Notes under the pieces: generated by a model
The model's database searches: none
The model's input: the letters and a program-made list of their open reading frames with translations, nothing else
What the model was told of the DNA's origin: nothing
Part shown: positions 1 to 8,310 of the stretch, piece by piece
Position numbering within the stretch: position 1 is the first letter of the stretch
Layout of the letters: each line of letters starts with the position of its first letter
From: an uncultured Prevotella sp.
GTDB taxonomy: Bacteria; Bacteroidota; Bacteroidia; Bacteroidales; Bacteroidaceae
Assembly: GCA_905234355.1 (NCBI GenBank)
Contig: CAJOHP010000104.1
Span: forward strand, 1 to 8,310
Length of the DNA stretch: 8,310 bases
Direction: 5' to 3'
Translations under genes and position numbers: made by a program

Positions 1-2
1 GT

Positions 3-1628
<1,626 letters not shown>

Positions 1629-1696
1629 CACTACCAGCATCTGGACGCTCTGCCTCAGAAAAGATGAGTTGTTGAGCTCCAAACAAAGTTGATGAA

Positions 1697-1740
1697 CATG
1701 AATAATCCCGAAATGTCAGCACATTTCGGGATTATTCATG
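1697..1740. terminator. Perfect 20-bp hairpin, probable bidirectional terminator between convergent genes
   Basis: Arms 1697-1716 and 1721-1740 are exact reverse complements around a four-base loop (CAGC). The stem has a GC core (CCCG/CGGG) flanked by A/T-rich ends and the palindrome CATG at its base. It lies 68 bases after the clpB stop and 80 bases beyond the yraN stop, where two convergent transcripts must end, and its symmetry would let it act on both. There is no clean run of T directly after either arm, so classic intrinsic termination is less certain; the A/T-rich outer stem supplies part of that role. The rest of the 192-base gap shows nothing else I can support. Confidence 0.7.
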
Positions 1741-1820
1741 ATCATACTGCATGGACGTCGTCTGTCGCGTTGGCAATAGCCTGACAGCTTCTGCATAAGG
1801 GTTTTACGACATGTAACGCG

Positions 1821-2495
1821 CTAATGCATGATATCTACATCCTCTATGTGATTGATCTGAGGGCGGGTGCTGCCGCGGTCGCCCACCACGGTGATGATGT
1901 CGAAACGCGCGTTATAGCCCACGTTGCGATACTTCAGGTAGTGGTTGATGGCCCGGCGCAGGTTTTGTCGTTTCCTGTAGTCGACGGCCTGCTCCGGCCG
2001 CATGTAGACGGTGTCGTGTCGCGTCTTCACCTCAATGAAGACTACGGTGCTGCCCTGCAGGGCAATGATGTCGATGTCGCGGTGTTTGGAGTGCCAGTCG
2101 CGTTCCAGGATCACGTAGCCTTTGTCGCGCAGGTAGGCGGTGGCTATCTCCTCGCCCCAGTGCCCCATCTGCAGGTGCTCTGCCAGCTCGACGCCGCTGT
2201 CATTTACCGACGATGCAGCGCCAAGCAGCTGCTCGCAGCGCTTCAAGGCCGTCTGCGCCCAGCCCTCTTTGTCGGGCACGTGGGGTAACAGCCGCTGCAG
2301 GGCCTTCAGGATTCTTGAGGCCTCGTCGGTGCGGCCCTCGTCGGCACACAACTTGAGCATGTCGGCCGCCGTCCAGAACATGGCGGAAGCTGCAAGAGGA
2401 TGCTTGTCGGCAGCATACAGCGATCGTGCAGCCTCGTAGGCCTCGGCCGTCCGGCCGTCCCTGCGCAGCGCGAAGATTTCGCTACAGGTCATCAT
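1821..2495 (-). CDS. YraN/UPF0102 family putative nuclease with an extra N-terminal helical (TPR-like) domain
   Basis: A 224-residue cytoplasmic protein. The C-terminal half, about residues 105 to 205, is a YraN/UPF0102 domain, a small fold of the RecB/Holliday-junction-resolvase nuclease type whose cellular role is poorly defined. Its motifs are GHWGEE (111-116), RDIDIIA (139-145, D142 the likely metal ligand), FIEVKTR (153-159, E155 and K157 the core of the D...ExK site), PEQAV (167-171) and RFDIITV (197-203). The usual GEID motif reads RDID here, so the Glu is a conservative Asp. Family members are normally about 115 to 130 residues. Here residues 3-91 add a helical segment with TPR-like spacing (RRDGRTAEAYEAARSLYAAD, then DEGRTDEASRILKAL), joined by a linker at about 92-104. 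The start is one of two adjacent ATGs (2495 or 2492); no Shine-Dalgarno is visible. Met110 could be an internal start giving a canonical-length protein. It diverges from the macroglobulin gene and converges with clpB. The fold assignment is firm; the substrate and the role of the N-terminal domain are unknown. Confidence 0.9.
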   Translation of the reverse strand: MMTCSEIFALRRDGRTAEAYEAARSLYAADKHPLAASAMFWTAADMLKLCADEGRTDEASRILKALQRLLPHVPDKEGWAQTALKRCEQLLGAASSVNDSGVELAEHLQMGHWGEEIATAYLRDKGYVILERDWHSKHRDIDIIALQGSTVVFIEVKTRHDTVYMRPEQAVDYRKRQNLRRAINHYLKYRNVGYNARFDIITVVGDRGSTRPQINHIEDVDIMH

Positions 2496-2553
2496 GCGTG
2501 ACGTTTATTGGTTGTCTTGTCTTTTGCATTTGTCAACGTGAGAGTGGATGCGT

Positions 2554-2577
2554 TGCAAAATTACGGATAACTTTGCA
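2554..2577. repeat. Imperfect inverted repeat with a TAnnTTTG element on each strand
   Basis: Arms 2554-2563 and 2568-2577 pair at nine of ten positions around a four-base centre (CGGA); the one mismatch is 2560/2571. The left arm read on the minus strand contains TAATTTTG and the right arm read on the plus strand contains TAACTTTG, so each strand carries a -7-like promoter element facing away from the centre. The minus-strand copy also has a suitable -33 TTG; the plus-strand copy has none at the expected distance. It may be an operator over the yraN promoter, or a symmetrical promoter core. Confidence 0.5.
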
Positions 2578-2586
2578 CACTGCCAA
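2556..2586 (-). promoter_or_regulatory. Candidate Bacteroidetes-type promoter for the yraN-like gene
   Basis: Read on the minus strand, TAATTTTG (2563 down to 2556) matches the Bacteroidetes -7 consensus TAnnTTTG. A TTG (2586-2584) lies 20 bases upstream, close to the spacing expected for the -33 element. Transcription would start near 2550, leaving a leader of about 55 bases before the ATG at 2495. The element sits within an imperfect dyad (2554-2577). The assignment rests on consensus match, spacing and position only. Confidence 0.55.
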
Positions 2587-2610
2587 CTTTTTCCTGATAT
2601 TTTTTTCTTG

Positions 2611-2640
2611 ACGCCTAGTAATTGTTCAGCGAACAGGCGT
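2611..2640. repeat. Two-part stem-loop in the intergenic region
   Basis: ACGCCT (2611-2616) pairs with AGGCGT (2635-2640). Inside it GTTC (2624-2627) pairs with GAAC (2631-2634) around a three-base loop, leaving a seven-base bulge (2617-2623). The stem is GC-containing within an A/T-rich region. It is preceded by a T run and not followed by one, so it is unlikely to terminate plus-strand transcription. It could be an operator dyad or a structured leader element if transcription starts upstream. Confidence 0.4.
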
Positions 2641-2779
2641 GAAGTGATTTTTCGAAATAGGCTGTTCTGTTATGATGATTTTGCACATTTGTTTCTATAC
2701 AAGATTCATGCGGATGAGCGGGACCGTTGCACACCCACCCCCAAAAAACAATTAATGAATACTAAATATTTTTGACCGA

Positions 2780-2812
2780 TTGCACGTATGTCGGAATAGT
2801 TGCTTATCTTTG
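2780..2812 (+). promoter_or_regulatory. Candidate Bacteroidetes-type promoter for the macroglobulin gene
   Basis: TATCTTTG (2805-2812) is an exact match to the -7 consensus TAnnTTTG. A TTG (2780-2782) lies 22 bases upstream, slightly longer than the usual gap. Transcription would begin near 2818, leaving a leader of about 30 to 35 bases before the ATG at 2852. This placement argues against the upstream GTG at 2825 as the start, because that would leave almost no leader. Confidence 0.6.
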
Positions 2813-2851
2813 CAGTAATAAAACGTGCCCATAAGCGGACACTACATGCCC

Positions 2852-5800
2852 ATGAAGAAAATCATTGTGACAATGCTTGTCGCCCTTTTTTTACCTATGA
2901 ATCTATTGTTTGGACAAAGCTACTCGGCGCTGTGGCAGCAGGTACGCAGTGCCCAAGAGAAAGACCTGCCGCAGACGGAGCAGCAGGCCCTGCGCAAGAT
3001 AGTGCAGAAGGCGCGCAAGGAGCGTGCCTACGGCCAACTGCTCAAGGGCGGTCTCTCGTTGGCCCGCAGTGAGGCCAGCGTCAGCCCCGACTCGCTGCAG
3101 CCCGCCATAGAGCGGTTGGCCGACGAGGTGCAGCAGCAGTCCGACCCCGTGCTGCGTGCCGTCGGGCTGACCGTCCTGGCCGAGCTATACAAGCAGAACA
3201 CCCACCTCTACGACGACGGTGTCCAGCGTGCCCGCCGCTGCTACGACGAGGCGCTGGCCCATCCCGAGCAGCTCGCTGCCGTGCGCGCCACCGACTACGA
3301 CCCCTTCGTGGTCAAAGGTGACGACAGCCGCTACTACGGCCACGACCTACTGAGCATCGTTGCTGCCGAGGCTCAGCGCTACGACGTGTTGCATGACTAC
3401 TACCTCACCACTCCCAACCGTGAGGCTCAGCTGCTCAGCGGGCTGGACCTACTGCTGCAGCAGCGTCCCGAGGGCACCCATCACTGGGGCTCCACGCCTA
3501 CGGCTTACGCCCAGCGTCTGGACTCGCTTGCTGAATGTTATGCCGACCTCGACGTAGCTGCCGAGGCTGCTATACAGCGCTATGGGTATATGGCCGACTA
3601 CACCGACGCCACACCGCAGCAAAAGGTGGCTTTTATCGACCAGACCCTCTCCCGCTGGCCGCGGTGGAAACGCATGGGTGTGCTGCGCAATGCACGCAAT
3701 GACCTGACGGCGCTGCAGTTCCGTGCATCCTTGGAAGCCAGGGTCGGCCTGCCGCAGCAGGCCCAGACCGTCCGGCTGACCGACCTGCGCGGCATCAGTA
3801 CCCTCACCATGAAGGTCTACAGCGTGAAGGCCGACGGCGAGCTCGACCTCGACCCGCAGTCGAGCCGCGACTACGCGCAGCTGCGCAAGCTGCTCACCCC
3901 GCTGCCCGCTCTCACCCAGGAGCGGCACTACAGCGGCCATGCCGACTACGAGCTGTACGACGACTCGCTGCTGCTCCCCGGCCTGCCCGTGGGTGTCTAC
4001 CTGATAGAGATGAGCAGTCAGCCTGCCACCGAGGTGTCGCGCAGCCTGCTCTTCGTGAGCGACGTGCGCCTGCTGATGCAGCCTCTGCCAGGCCATAGGA
4101 CACGCCTTGTGGCCTTGAACGCCACCACGGGACAGCCCCTGCCGGGCGCAAGGATGCAGGTCAATGTGTATGGCGCCGGCAAGTCGCGCACTATGCGCCT
4201 CACCGCCGACAGGCAGGGTGAGTGCCTCCGCACCCTGACGCCAGGCGAGCGTCTGCGCCGCATCGTCGTGACCACGGCGGCCGACAACAGTTGCCCGCCC
4301 TACAACGGCTATGGCACCTTCAGCTACTACGACCGAGCAGATACACCGCGCCAGGTGGCACTCTATACCGACCGTGCCATCTACAGACCCGGACAGACCG
4401 TGCACGTGGCGGCCATCGTCTACGACGTGGAGCACGGCTACGAACACAAGGCCGTGGAGGGCTATCGCACGGTCGTCGCCATGCGCGATGCCAACTGGAA
4501 AGAGGCTGGCCGGCAGGAGGTCGTCACCGACCGCTTCGGCACCTGCACTGCCGACATCGTGCTGCCACGGCAGACGCTCACAGGCCAATACACCGTGATG
4601 GTCGATGGACATTCCGTGGGCATCAGGGTAGAGGAGTACAAGCGACCTACGTTTGAAGTGGCGTTCAGCAAGTATGAGAGCGACTACCGTGCGGGCGACA
4701 CTGTCGCCGTGAGTGCTGTGGCGCGCAGCTACAGCGGTGTGCCTGTGCAGGGTGCCCGCGTGCACTATAAGGTGGAGCGCCGGCGCGCCTTCTGGTGGAT
4801 GAGCTACTCGAGCTACTGGCGTACAGCCTATATGGGTACTGACAGCGACGATGTCCCTCTGGCCGAGGGCGACGCCGTGACGTCGGCCGACGGCACCTTC
4901 GAGGTGCGCGTGCCGCTGAGTGTGCCTGCATCGCTCACCCCGATGTTCTACAACTTTGTGGTCACTGCCGACGTCACTGACCAGGGCGGCGAGACCCATC
5001 AGGGCCAGCTGTCGCTACCTCTGGGCAACCGTGCCACTGTGCTCACGGCCGACCTGCCGGAAAAGGTGCAGCGTGAGCAGCTGCCATCCCTGGTCTTTCA
5101 TCAGCGCAACGCGGCCGGCGCCGACATCAGCACCACCGTGCGTTACCAGATAGACGGCGGCCGATGGCAGACAGCCGCCACAGGCGACAAGCTCAGCCTG
5201 GAACCATTCAAGCTACGCAGCGGCACACATCGGCTGAGGGCTGCGTGCGGTAGTGACTCACTGGAGCGCACCTTCACTGTGTTCAGCATAGACGACCGCC
5301 GTCCGGCCTGTCAGACCGACGACTGGTTCTGGACATCGGCCGACCGCTTCCCCGCCGAGTCCGGCAGCACCGTGACCGTGCAGGTGGGGTCGTCGGCCCC
5401 CGACGTGCATATCGTCTACACCATTATTGCCGGCGACAGCATCGTGGAGAGCGGCGCCGTGGAGCGCAGCGGCGAGCTGCTCAACCGCAGGTTTGCCTAC
5501 AAGGAAGACTATGGCAACGGCCTGCTCCTCACCTTCGCCTGGGTGAAGCAGGGCGTCACCTATCAGCATACAGCCCGTCTTCAGCGGCCGCTGCCCGACA
5601 AACGGCTCACCCTGGCGTGGCAGACCTTCCGTGACCGGCTGCAGCCCGGACAGCAGGAGCAGTGGACGCTCAGCATCGTCGGTCCCGACGGACAGCCGGC
5701 ACGGGCGCAGCTCATGGCCACGCTCTACGACAAGAGCCTGGAGCAGCTCACGGCCCACAGCTGGGCCCTGCAGCCTTACATCTACTTGCCCATGCCCTCC

Positions 5801-8200
5801 ACGGCATGGCACGGTGGCTCATGGGGAGGACTCTTTTTCTCGGCCAACAAGCATAAGCCCTTTGAGAAGTTCATCCCGTTGGACATGAGCCGTTTCGACC
5901 ACGACTGCTACCCCTCGCGGTGGTTTGTCCATAGGTATGGCGCCATAGGTGGCGGAGGTCGTCTGTCCACACTGAGGATGGCCAAGCAGAATGTGGCCAT
6001 CGGCGCCATGAGCGTGGACGACGCTATGCCTGCAGCTGCCGTCGTCGAGGAGAAAGCCCTGAGCCGTGCCGTCGTCACTGCCACTGATGTGGCAGGCCAC
6101 GACGAGGAGGCTGCCGACCAGGGACAGGCTCCCGATGCTGTCCCTGTGGCGCTGCGCGAGAACCTGCAGGAGACCGCCTTCTTCATGCCGGCCCTTGTGG
6201 CCGACAGCACGGGGCAGGTCATGCTGCGCTTCACCCTGCCCGAGAGCCTCACTACGTGGCGCATGCTCGGCGTGGCACATACGGCCGACATGATGCACGG
6301 CGAGATCACTGCCGAGACCGTGGCGCAGAAAGACGTGATGGTGCAGCCCAATATGCCGCGATTCCTGCGTCAGGGCGACAAGGCCTCGCTCACCGCCCGC
6401 GTGGTCAACACGACCGACCGCATGCTCAGCGGCCGGGCATGCCTCGAACTGCTCGACCCCGAGACCGACGCCGTCTTGCTCCGCGAGGAGCAGAGCGTCG
6501 AGGTGCAGCCACAGGCCACTGTCGGCGTGACTTTTGCCGTCGATGCCGCTGCACGGGAATTGGCCACCCGCTCGCTGCTGGTGTGCCGCTGGACGGTCGT
6601 CGCCGGAGCCCATAGCGACGGCGAACAGCACTACATGCCCGTGCTGCCCGACAGCGAGCGCGTGACCGTCAGCGTGCCCTTCACACAGCATCAGCCGGGC
6701 AACAAGACCATCGGCCTGGCTGCCCTCGTGCCCGCCGATGCCTCGCAGCCGCGCCTCACCGTGGAATATACCAACAATCCTGCCTGGCTCGTGGTGCAGG
6801 CCCTGCCCACCATGGCACAGCCAGGCGACGATAACGCTGTGGCACAGGCCGCCGCGCTCTATGCCAACACCTTGGGCAGCTATCTCATGCAGCAGAACCC
6901 GAAGGCCCGTCAGGTGTTTGAGCAGTGGGGTAGGGAGCAGGGCAGTGTGACCACGCTAAGTAGCAGGCTGCAGGCCAACGAGGAGCTGAAGGACCTTGTG
7001 CTCAGCGAGACGCTGGTGCGGCTCCGCCAGATGACGGGCAGCCTGCACGACGACGCCCAGGAGATGCTCGCCGCTGCCTTCCGCTACTTAGGACGCGACA
7101 TGGTAGAGTCCGTCAGGGAGATGAAGCGCCTGGAGAAGAAAGGTGTCAAGCCCACCTTCCCCAGCCGCATGGCCCTCGAGTGGCTCTACGTCTGTGCCAT
7201 CGACGGCCGGACGCTTCCCGCCGATGTGACACAGGCCAACGACTATCTGCGCCGTCTGCTGCGCAAGGAGGTGAAGCGCCAGACCATCTACGAGAAAGCC
7301 CTCACGGCCATCATACTCCGCGACAGGAGCTATGTGGAGAGCCTGAAGCAATACACCGTGTGGCGTGAGGATATGGGGCGCTACTACGACACGCCGCGTG
7401 CCGCCTACTCCTGGCGCGATTACCGGCTGCCCACGCAGGTGGCTGCCATCGAGGCCCTGCAGCGGCTCTCCCCCGCCGACACGCTGACCATCAGCGAGAT
7501 GCAGCGCTGGCTGCTGCAGCAGAAGCGCACGCAGGCGTGGGACACGCCGATCAACTCGGTCGATGCCATCTATGCCTTCCTCAACGGCAGGCCACAGGTG
7601 CTCGCACCTCAGGAGAAGACGACACTCACCATCGACGGTGAGCTGCTGCCCCTCTCTCAGGCCACTGCCGGTCTGGGCTATGTGAAGACCGTCGTGAGCA
7701 CGCCTCATCCTCAGAAACTGCAGGTCAGTAAGACCTCGCAAGGCACGTCGTGGGGCGCCGTCTACGCGCAGTTCATGCAGCCCGTGGCCACCATCGCCGA
7801 CCAGACGGGCAGTGGCATCCGTGTCAGCAGGCAGATCGTCGTGCCGCAGACGGCCACACAGGTCCCCCTGCCCCTCGCCGTGGGACAGCGCGTGAGCATG
7901 CGCATCGTCATCGAGACCGACCGCGACCTCGACTTCGTGCAGGTCACCGACCGCCGTGCTGCCTGCATGGAGCCCACGGAGCAGCTCAGTGGCTATCGGC
8001 GAGGCTACTACAGCACACCGCGCGACTGTGTCACCTGCTACTACTTCGACCGGCTGCCCAAAGGACGCCACATCATCGAGACCGAATACTACATAGACCG
8101 TCAGGGCACCTATCAGACCGGCACCTGCACCGTGCAGTGTGCCTATGCTCCCGAGTTCAGAGGCACCGCCGCGGCGCTCACGCTGACCGTGGCCGAGTGA
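2852..8200 (+). CDS. Exported alpha-2-macroglobulin family protein without a thioester motif
   Basis: A 1782-residue envelope protein. Bacterial alpha-2-macroglobulins are thought to trap or block proteases in the periplasm or at the surface. I chose the ATG at 2852 because it gives a standard signal peptide: MKK, a hydrophobic core, then probable cleavage after LLFG (residue 21) before QSY. The ATG at 2846 and GTG at 2825 are also in frame. There is no lipobox cysteine, so it is not an obvious lipoprotein. A helical region covers about 22-245, followed by macroglobulin beta-domains including the MG2 motif DRAIYRPGQ (507-515). A Gly- and Ala-rich, acidic linker at about 1031-1100 is the likely bait-like region. 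The A2M core begins near TAFFMPAL (1108) with PESLTTWR (1130-1137). A helical domain beginning TNNPAW (1307) matches the thioester domain, but the CxEQ position reads NAVA (1328-1331) and no Cys lies nearby. The C-terminal domain (about 1660-1782) has the DRRAACMEP, LSGY, LPKG and YAPEF landmarks seen in Bacteroidetes members. Length fits the family. The gene stands alone after its own promoter; the inhibitor role is inferred. Confidence 0.93.
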   Translation: MKKIIVTMLVALFLPMNLLFGQSYSALWQQVRSAQEKDLPQTEQQALRKIVQKARKERAYGQLLKGGLSLARSEASVSPDSLQPAIERLADEVQQQSDPVLRAVGLTVLAELYKQNTHLYDDGVQRARRCYDEALAHPEQLAAVRATDYDPFVVKGDDSRYYGHDLLSIVAAEAQRYDVLHDYYLTTPNREAQLLSGLDLLLQQRPEGTHHWGSTPTAYAQRLDSLAECYADLDVAAEAAIQRYGYMADYTDATPQQKVAFIDQTLSRWPRWKRMGVLRNARNDLTALQFRASLEARVGLPQQAQTVRLTDLRGISTLTMKVYSVKADGELDLDPQSSRDYAQLRKLLTPLPALTQERHYSGHADYELYDDSLLLPGLPVGVYLIEMSSQPATEVSRSLLFVSDVRLLMQPLPGHRTRLVALNATTGQPLPGARMQVNVYGAGKSRTMRLTADRQGECLRTLTPGERLRRIVVTTAADNSCPPYNGYGTFSYYDRADTPRQVALYTDRAIYRPGQTVHVAAIVYDVEHGYEHKAVEGYRTVVAMRDANWKEAGRQEVVTDRFGTCTADIVLPRQTLTGQYTVMVDGHSVGIRVEEYKRPTFEVAFSKYESDYRAGDTVAVSAVARSYSGVPVQGARVHYKVERRRAFWWMSYSSYWRTAYMGTDSDDVPLAEGDAVTSADGTFEVRVPLSVPASLTPMFYNFVVTADVTDQGGETHQGQLSLPLGNRATVLTADLPEKVQREQLPSLVFHQRNAAGADISTTVRYQIDGGRWQTAATGDKLSLEPFKLRSGTHRLRAACGSDSLERTFTVFSIDDRRPACQTDDWFWTSADRFPAESGSTVTVQVGSSAPDVHIVYTIIAGDSIVESGAVERSGELLNRRFAYKEDYGNGLLLTFAWVKQGVTYQHTARLQRPLPDKRLTLAWQTFRDRLQPGQQEQWTLSIVGPDGQPARAQLMATLYDKSLEQLTAHSWALQPYIYLPMPSTAWHGGSWGGLFFSANKHKPFEKFIPLDMSRFDHDCYPSRWFVHRYGAIGGGGRLSTLRMAKQNVAIGAMSVDDAMPAAAVVEEKALSRAVVTATDVAGHDEEAADQGQAPDAVPVALRENLQETAFFMPALVADSTGQVMLRFTLPESLTTWRMLGVAHTADMMHGEITAETVAQKDVMVQPNMPRFLRQGDKASLTARVVNTTDRMLSGRACLELLDPETDAVLLREEQSVEVQPQATVGVTFAVDAAARELATRSLLVCRWTVVAGAHSDGEQHYMPVLPDSERVTVSVPFTQHQPGNKTIGLAALVPADASQPRLTVEYTNNPAWLVVQALPTMAQPGDDNAVAQAAALYANTLGSYLMQQNPKARQVFEQWGREQGSVTTLSSRLQANEELKDLVLSETLVRLRQMTGSLHDDAQEMLAAAFRYLGRDMVESVREMKRLEKKGVKPTFPSRMALEWLYVCAIDGRTLPADVTQANDYLRRLLRKEVKRQTIYEKALTAIILRDRSYVESLKQYTVWREDMGRYYDTPRAAYSWRDYRLPTQVAAIEALQRLSPADTLTISEMQRWLLQQKRTQAWDTPINSVDAIYAFLNGRPQVLAPQEKTTLTIDGELLPLSQATAGLGYVKTVVSTPHPQKLQVSKTSQGTSWGAVYAQFMQPVATIADQTGSGIRVSRQIVVPQTATQVPLPLAVGQRVSMRIVIETDRDLDFVQVTDRRAACMEPTEQLSGYRRGYYSTPRDCVTCYYFDRLPKGRHIIETEYYIDRQGTYQTGTCTVQCAYAPEFRGTAAALTLTVAE

Positions 8201-8310
8201 CTGCACATAGCGTAGCTGTCTGTACTCGCCCTCCCCATACCACCGAGTAACCCATCAATGTCAAACTAAACCGTGGGAATTAATAGAACCCACCTAAACA
8301 CAATAAGATG
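8201..8310. other. Non-coding tail after the macroglobulin gene
   Basis: After the TGA at 8198-8200 the sequence becomes A/T-rich toward the window edge, as expected for an intergenic region. A weak five-base inverted pair, GTGGG (8273-8277) and CCCAC (8289-8293), surrounds an 11-base loop and is too short to call a terminator. The last three bases are ATG after an A-rich stretch, which could be the start of the next gene, but nothing downstream is visible to test it. Confidence 0.4.

Larger units (their letters stand above)
2496..2851. other. AT-rich divergent intergenic region (356 bases), no supported gene
   Basis: This gap separates the start codons of the yraN-like gene and the macroglobulin gene. 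Its composition is clearly more A/T-rich than the flanking genes, with runs such as TTTTTTT near 2600 and AAAAAA near 2744. It holds the candidate promoters for both genes, an imperfect dyad at 2554-2577 and a two-part stem-loop at 2611-2640. Short open frames (for example 2548-2775, 75 codons) have no recognisable domain, no coding-like composition and no start context, so I do not call them. I see no tRNA, recognisable riboswitch or tandem repeat. Confidence 0.75.

Noticed and set aside
2548..2775. A 75-codon plus-strand open frame in the intergenic region
   Set aside because: Its translation shows no domain, signal peptide or coding-like composition, and its codons overlap the candidate promoter elements.
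2825..2851. GTG at 2825 or ATG at 2846 as the start of the macroglobulin gene
   Set aside because: The GTG would leave almost no leader after the TAnnTTTG element and puts polar residues before the MKK of a standard signal peptide. The ATG at 2846 remains possible but adds only two residues.
3449..4999. A 516-codon open frame on the minus strand opposite the macroglobulin gene
   Set aside because: It lies antisense to a well-supported gene in GC-rich sequence, where long stop-free antisense frames are common. Its translation is rich in His, Arg, Gly and Val with no recognisable domain.
8273..8293. Short inverted pair after the macroglobulin gene as a terminator
   Set aside because: The stem has only five base pairs with an 11-base loop and no T run, which is not above what chance would give.

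Overview
The window looks like a chromosomal segment from a member of the Bacteroidales, probably Prevotella-like with GC-rich genes. Three things support this. ClpB has the Bacteroidetes-type second Walker A motif (GTTGVGKT), the upstream regions carry TAnnTTTG promoter elements, and there are no clear Shine-Dalgarno sequences. The coding regions are strongly GC-rich, while the gap between the second and third genes is AT-rich. The genus is an inference from remembered family sequences.

Layout: (1) 3-1628, plus strand: the last 541 codons of clpB, the ATP-dependent protein disaggregase, cut by the window's left edge. (2) 1629-1820: a short gap between convergent genes, with a perfect 20-bp hairpin that probably terminates transcription from both sides. 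(3) 1821-2495, minus strand: a YraN/UPF0102 nuclease-like protein with an extra helical, TPR-like N-terminal half. (4) 2496-2851: an AT-rich divergent intergenic region with candidate promoters for both flanking genes and two dyad symmetries. (5) 2852-8200, plus strand: a 1782-residue exported alpha-2-macroglobulin family protein. (6) 8201-8310: a short non-coding tail with no supported gene.

The three genes do not form an operon: clpB and yraN converge, and yraN and the macroglobulin gene diverge. They also have no obvious shared function (cytoplasmic protein rescue, a putative DNA-processing nuclease, and an envelope macroglobulin). I see no CRISPR array, insertion sequence, tRNA, rRNA, phage gene or defence cluster, and no clearly undescribed multi-gene system. 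The points most worth checking are four. The ClpB second ATPase domain has an unusually short segment between sensor 1 and the arginine finger. YraN carries a fused helical domain. The macroglobulin has lost the thioester motif and lacks a lipoprotein signal. A dyad over the yraN promoter puts a promoter-like element on each strand.
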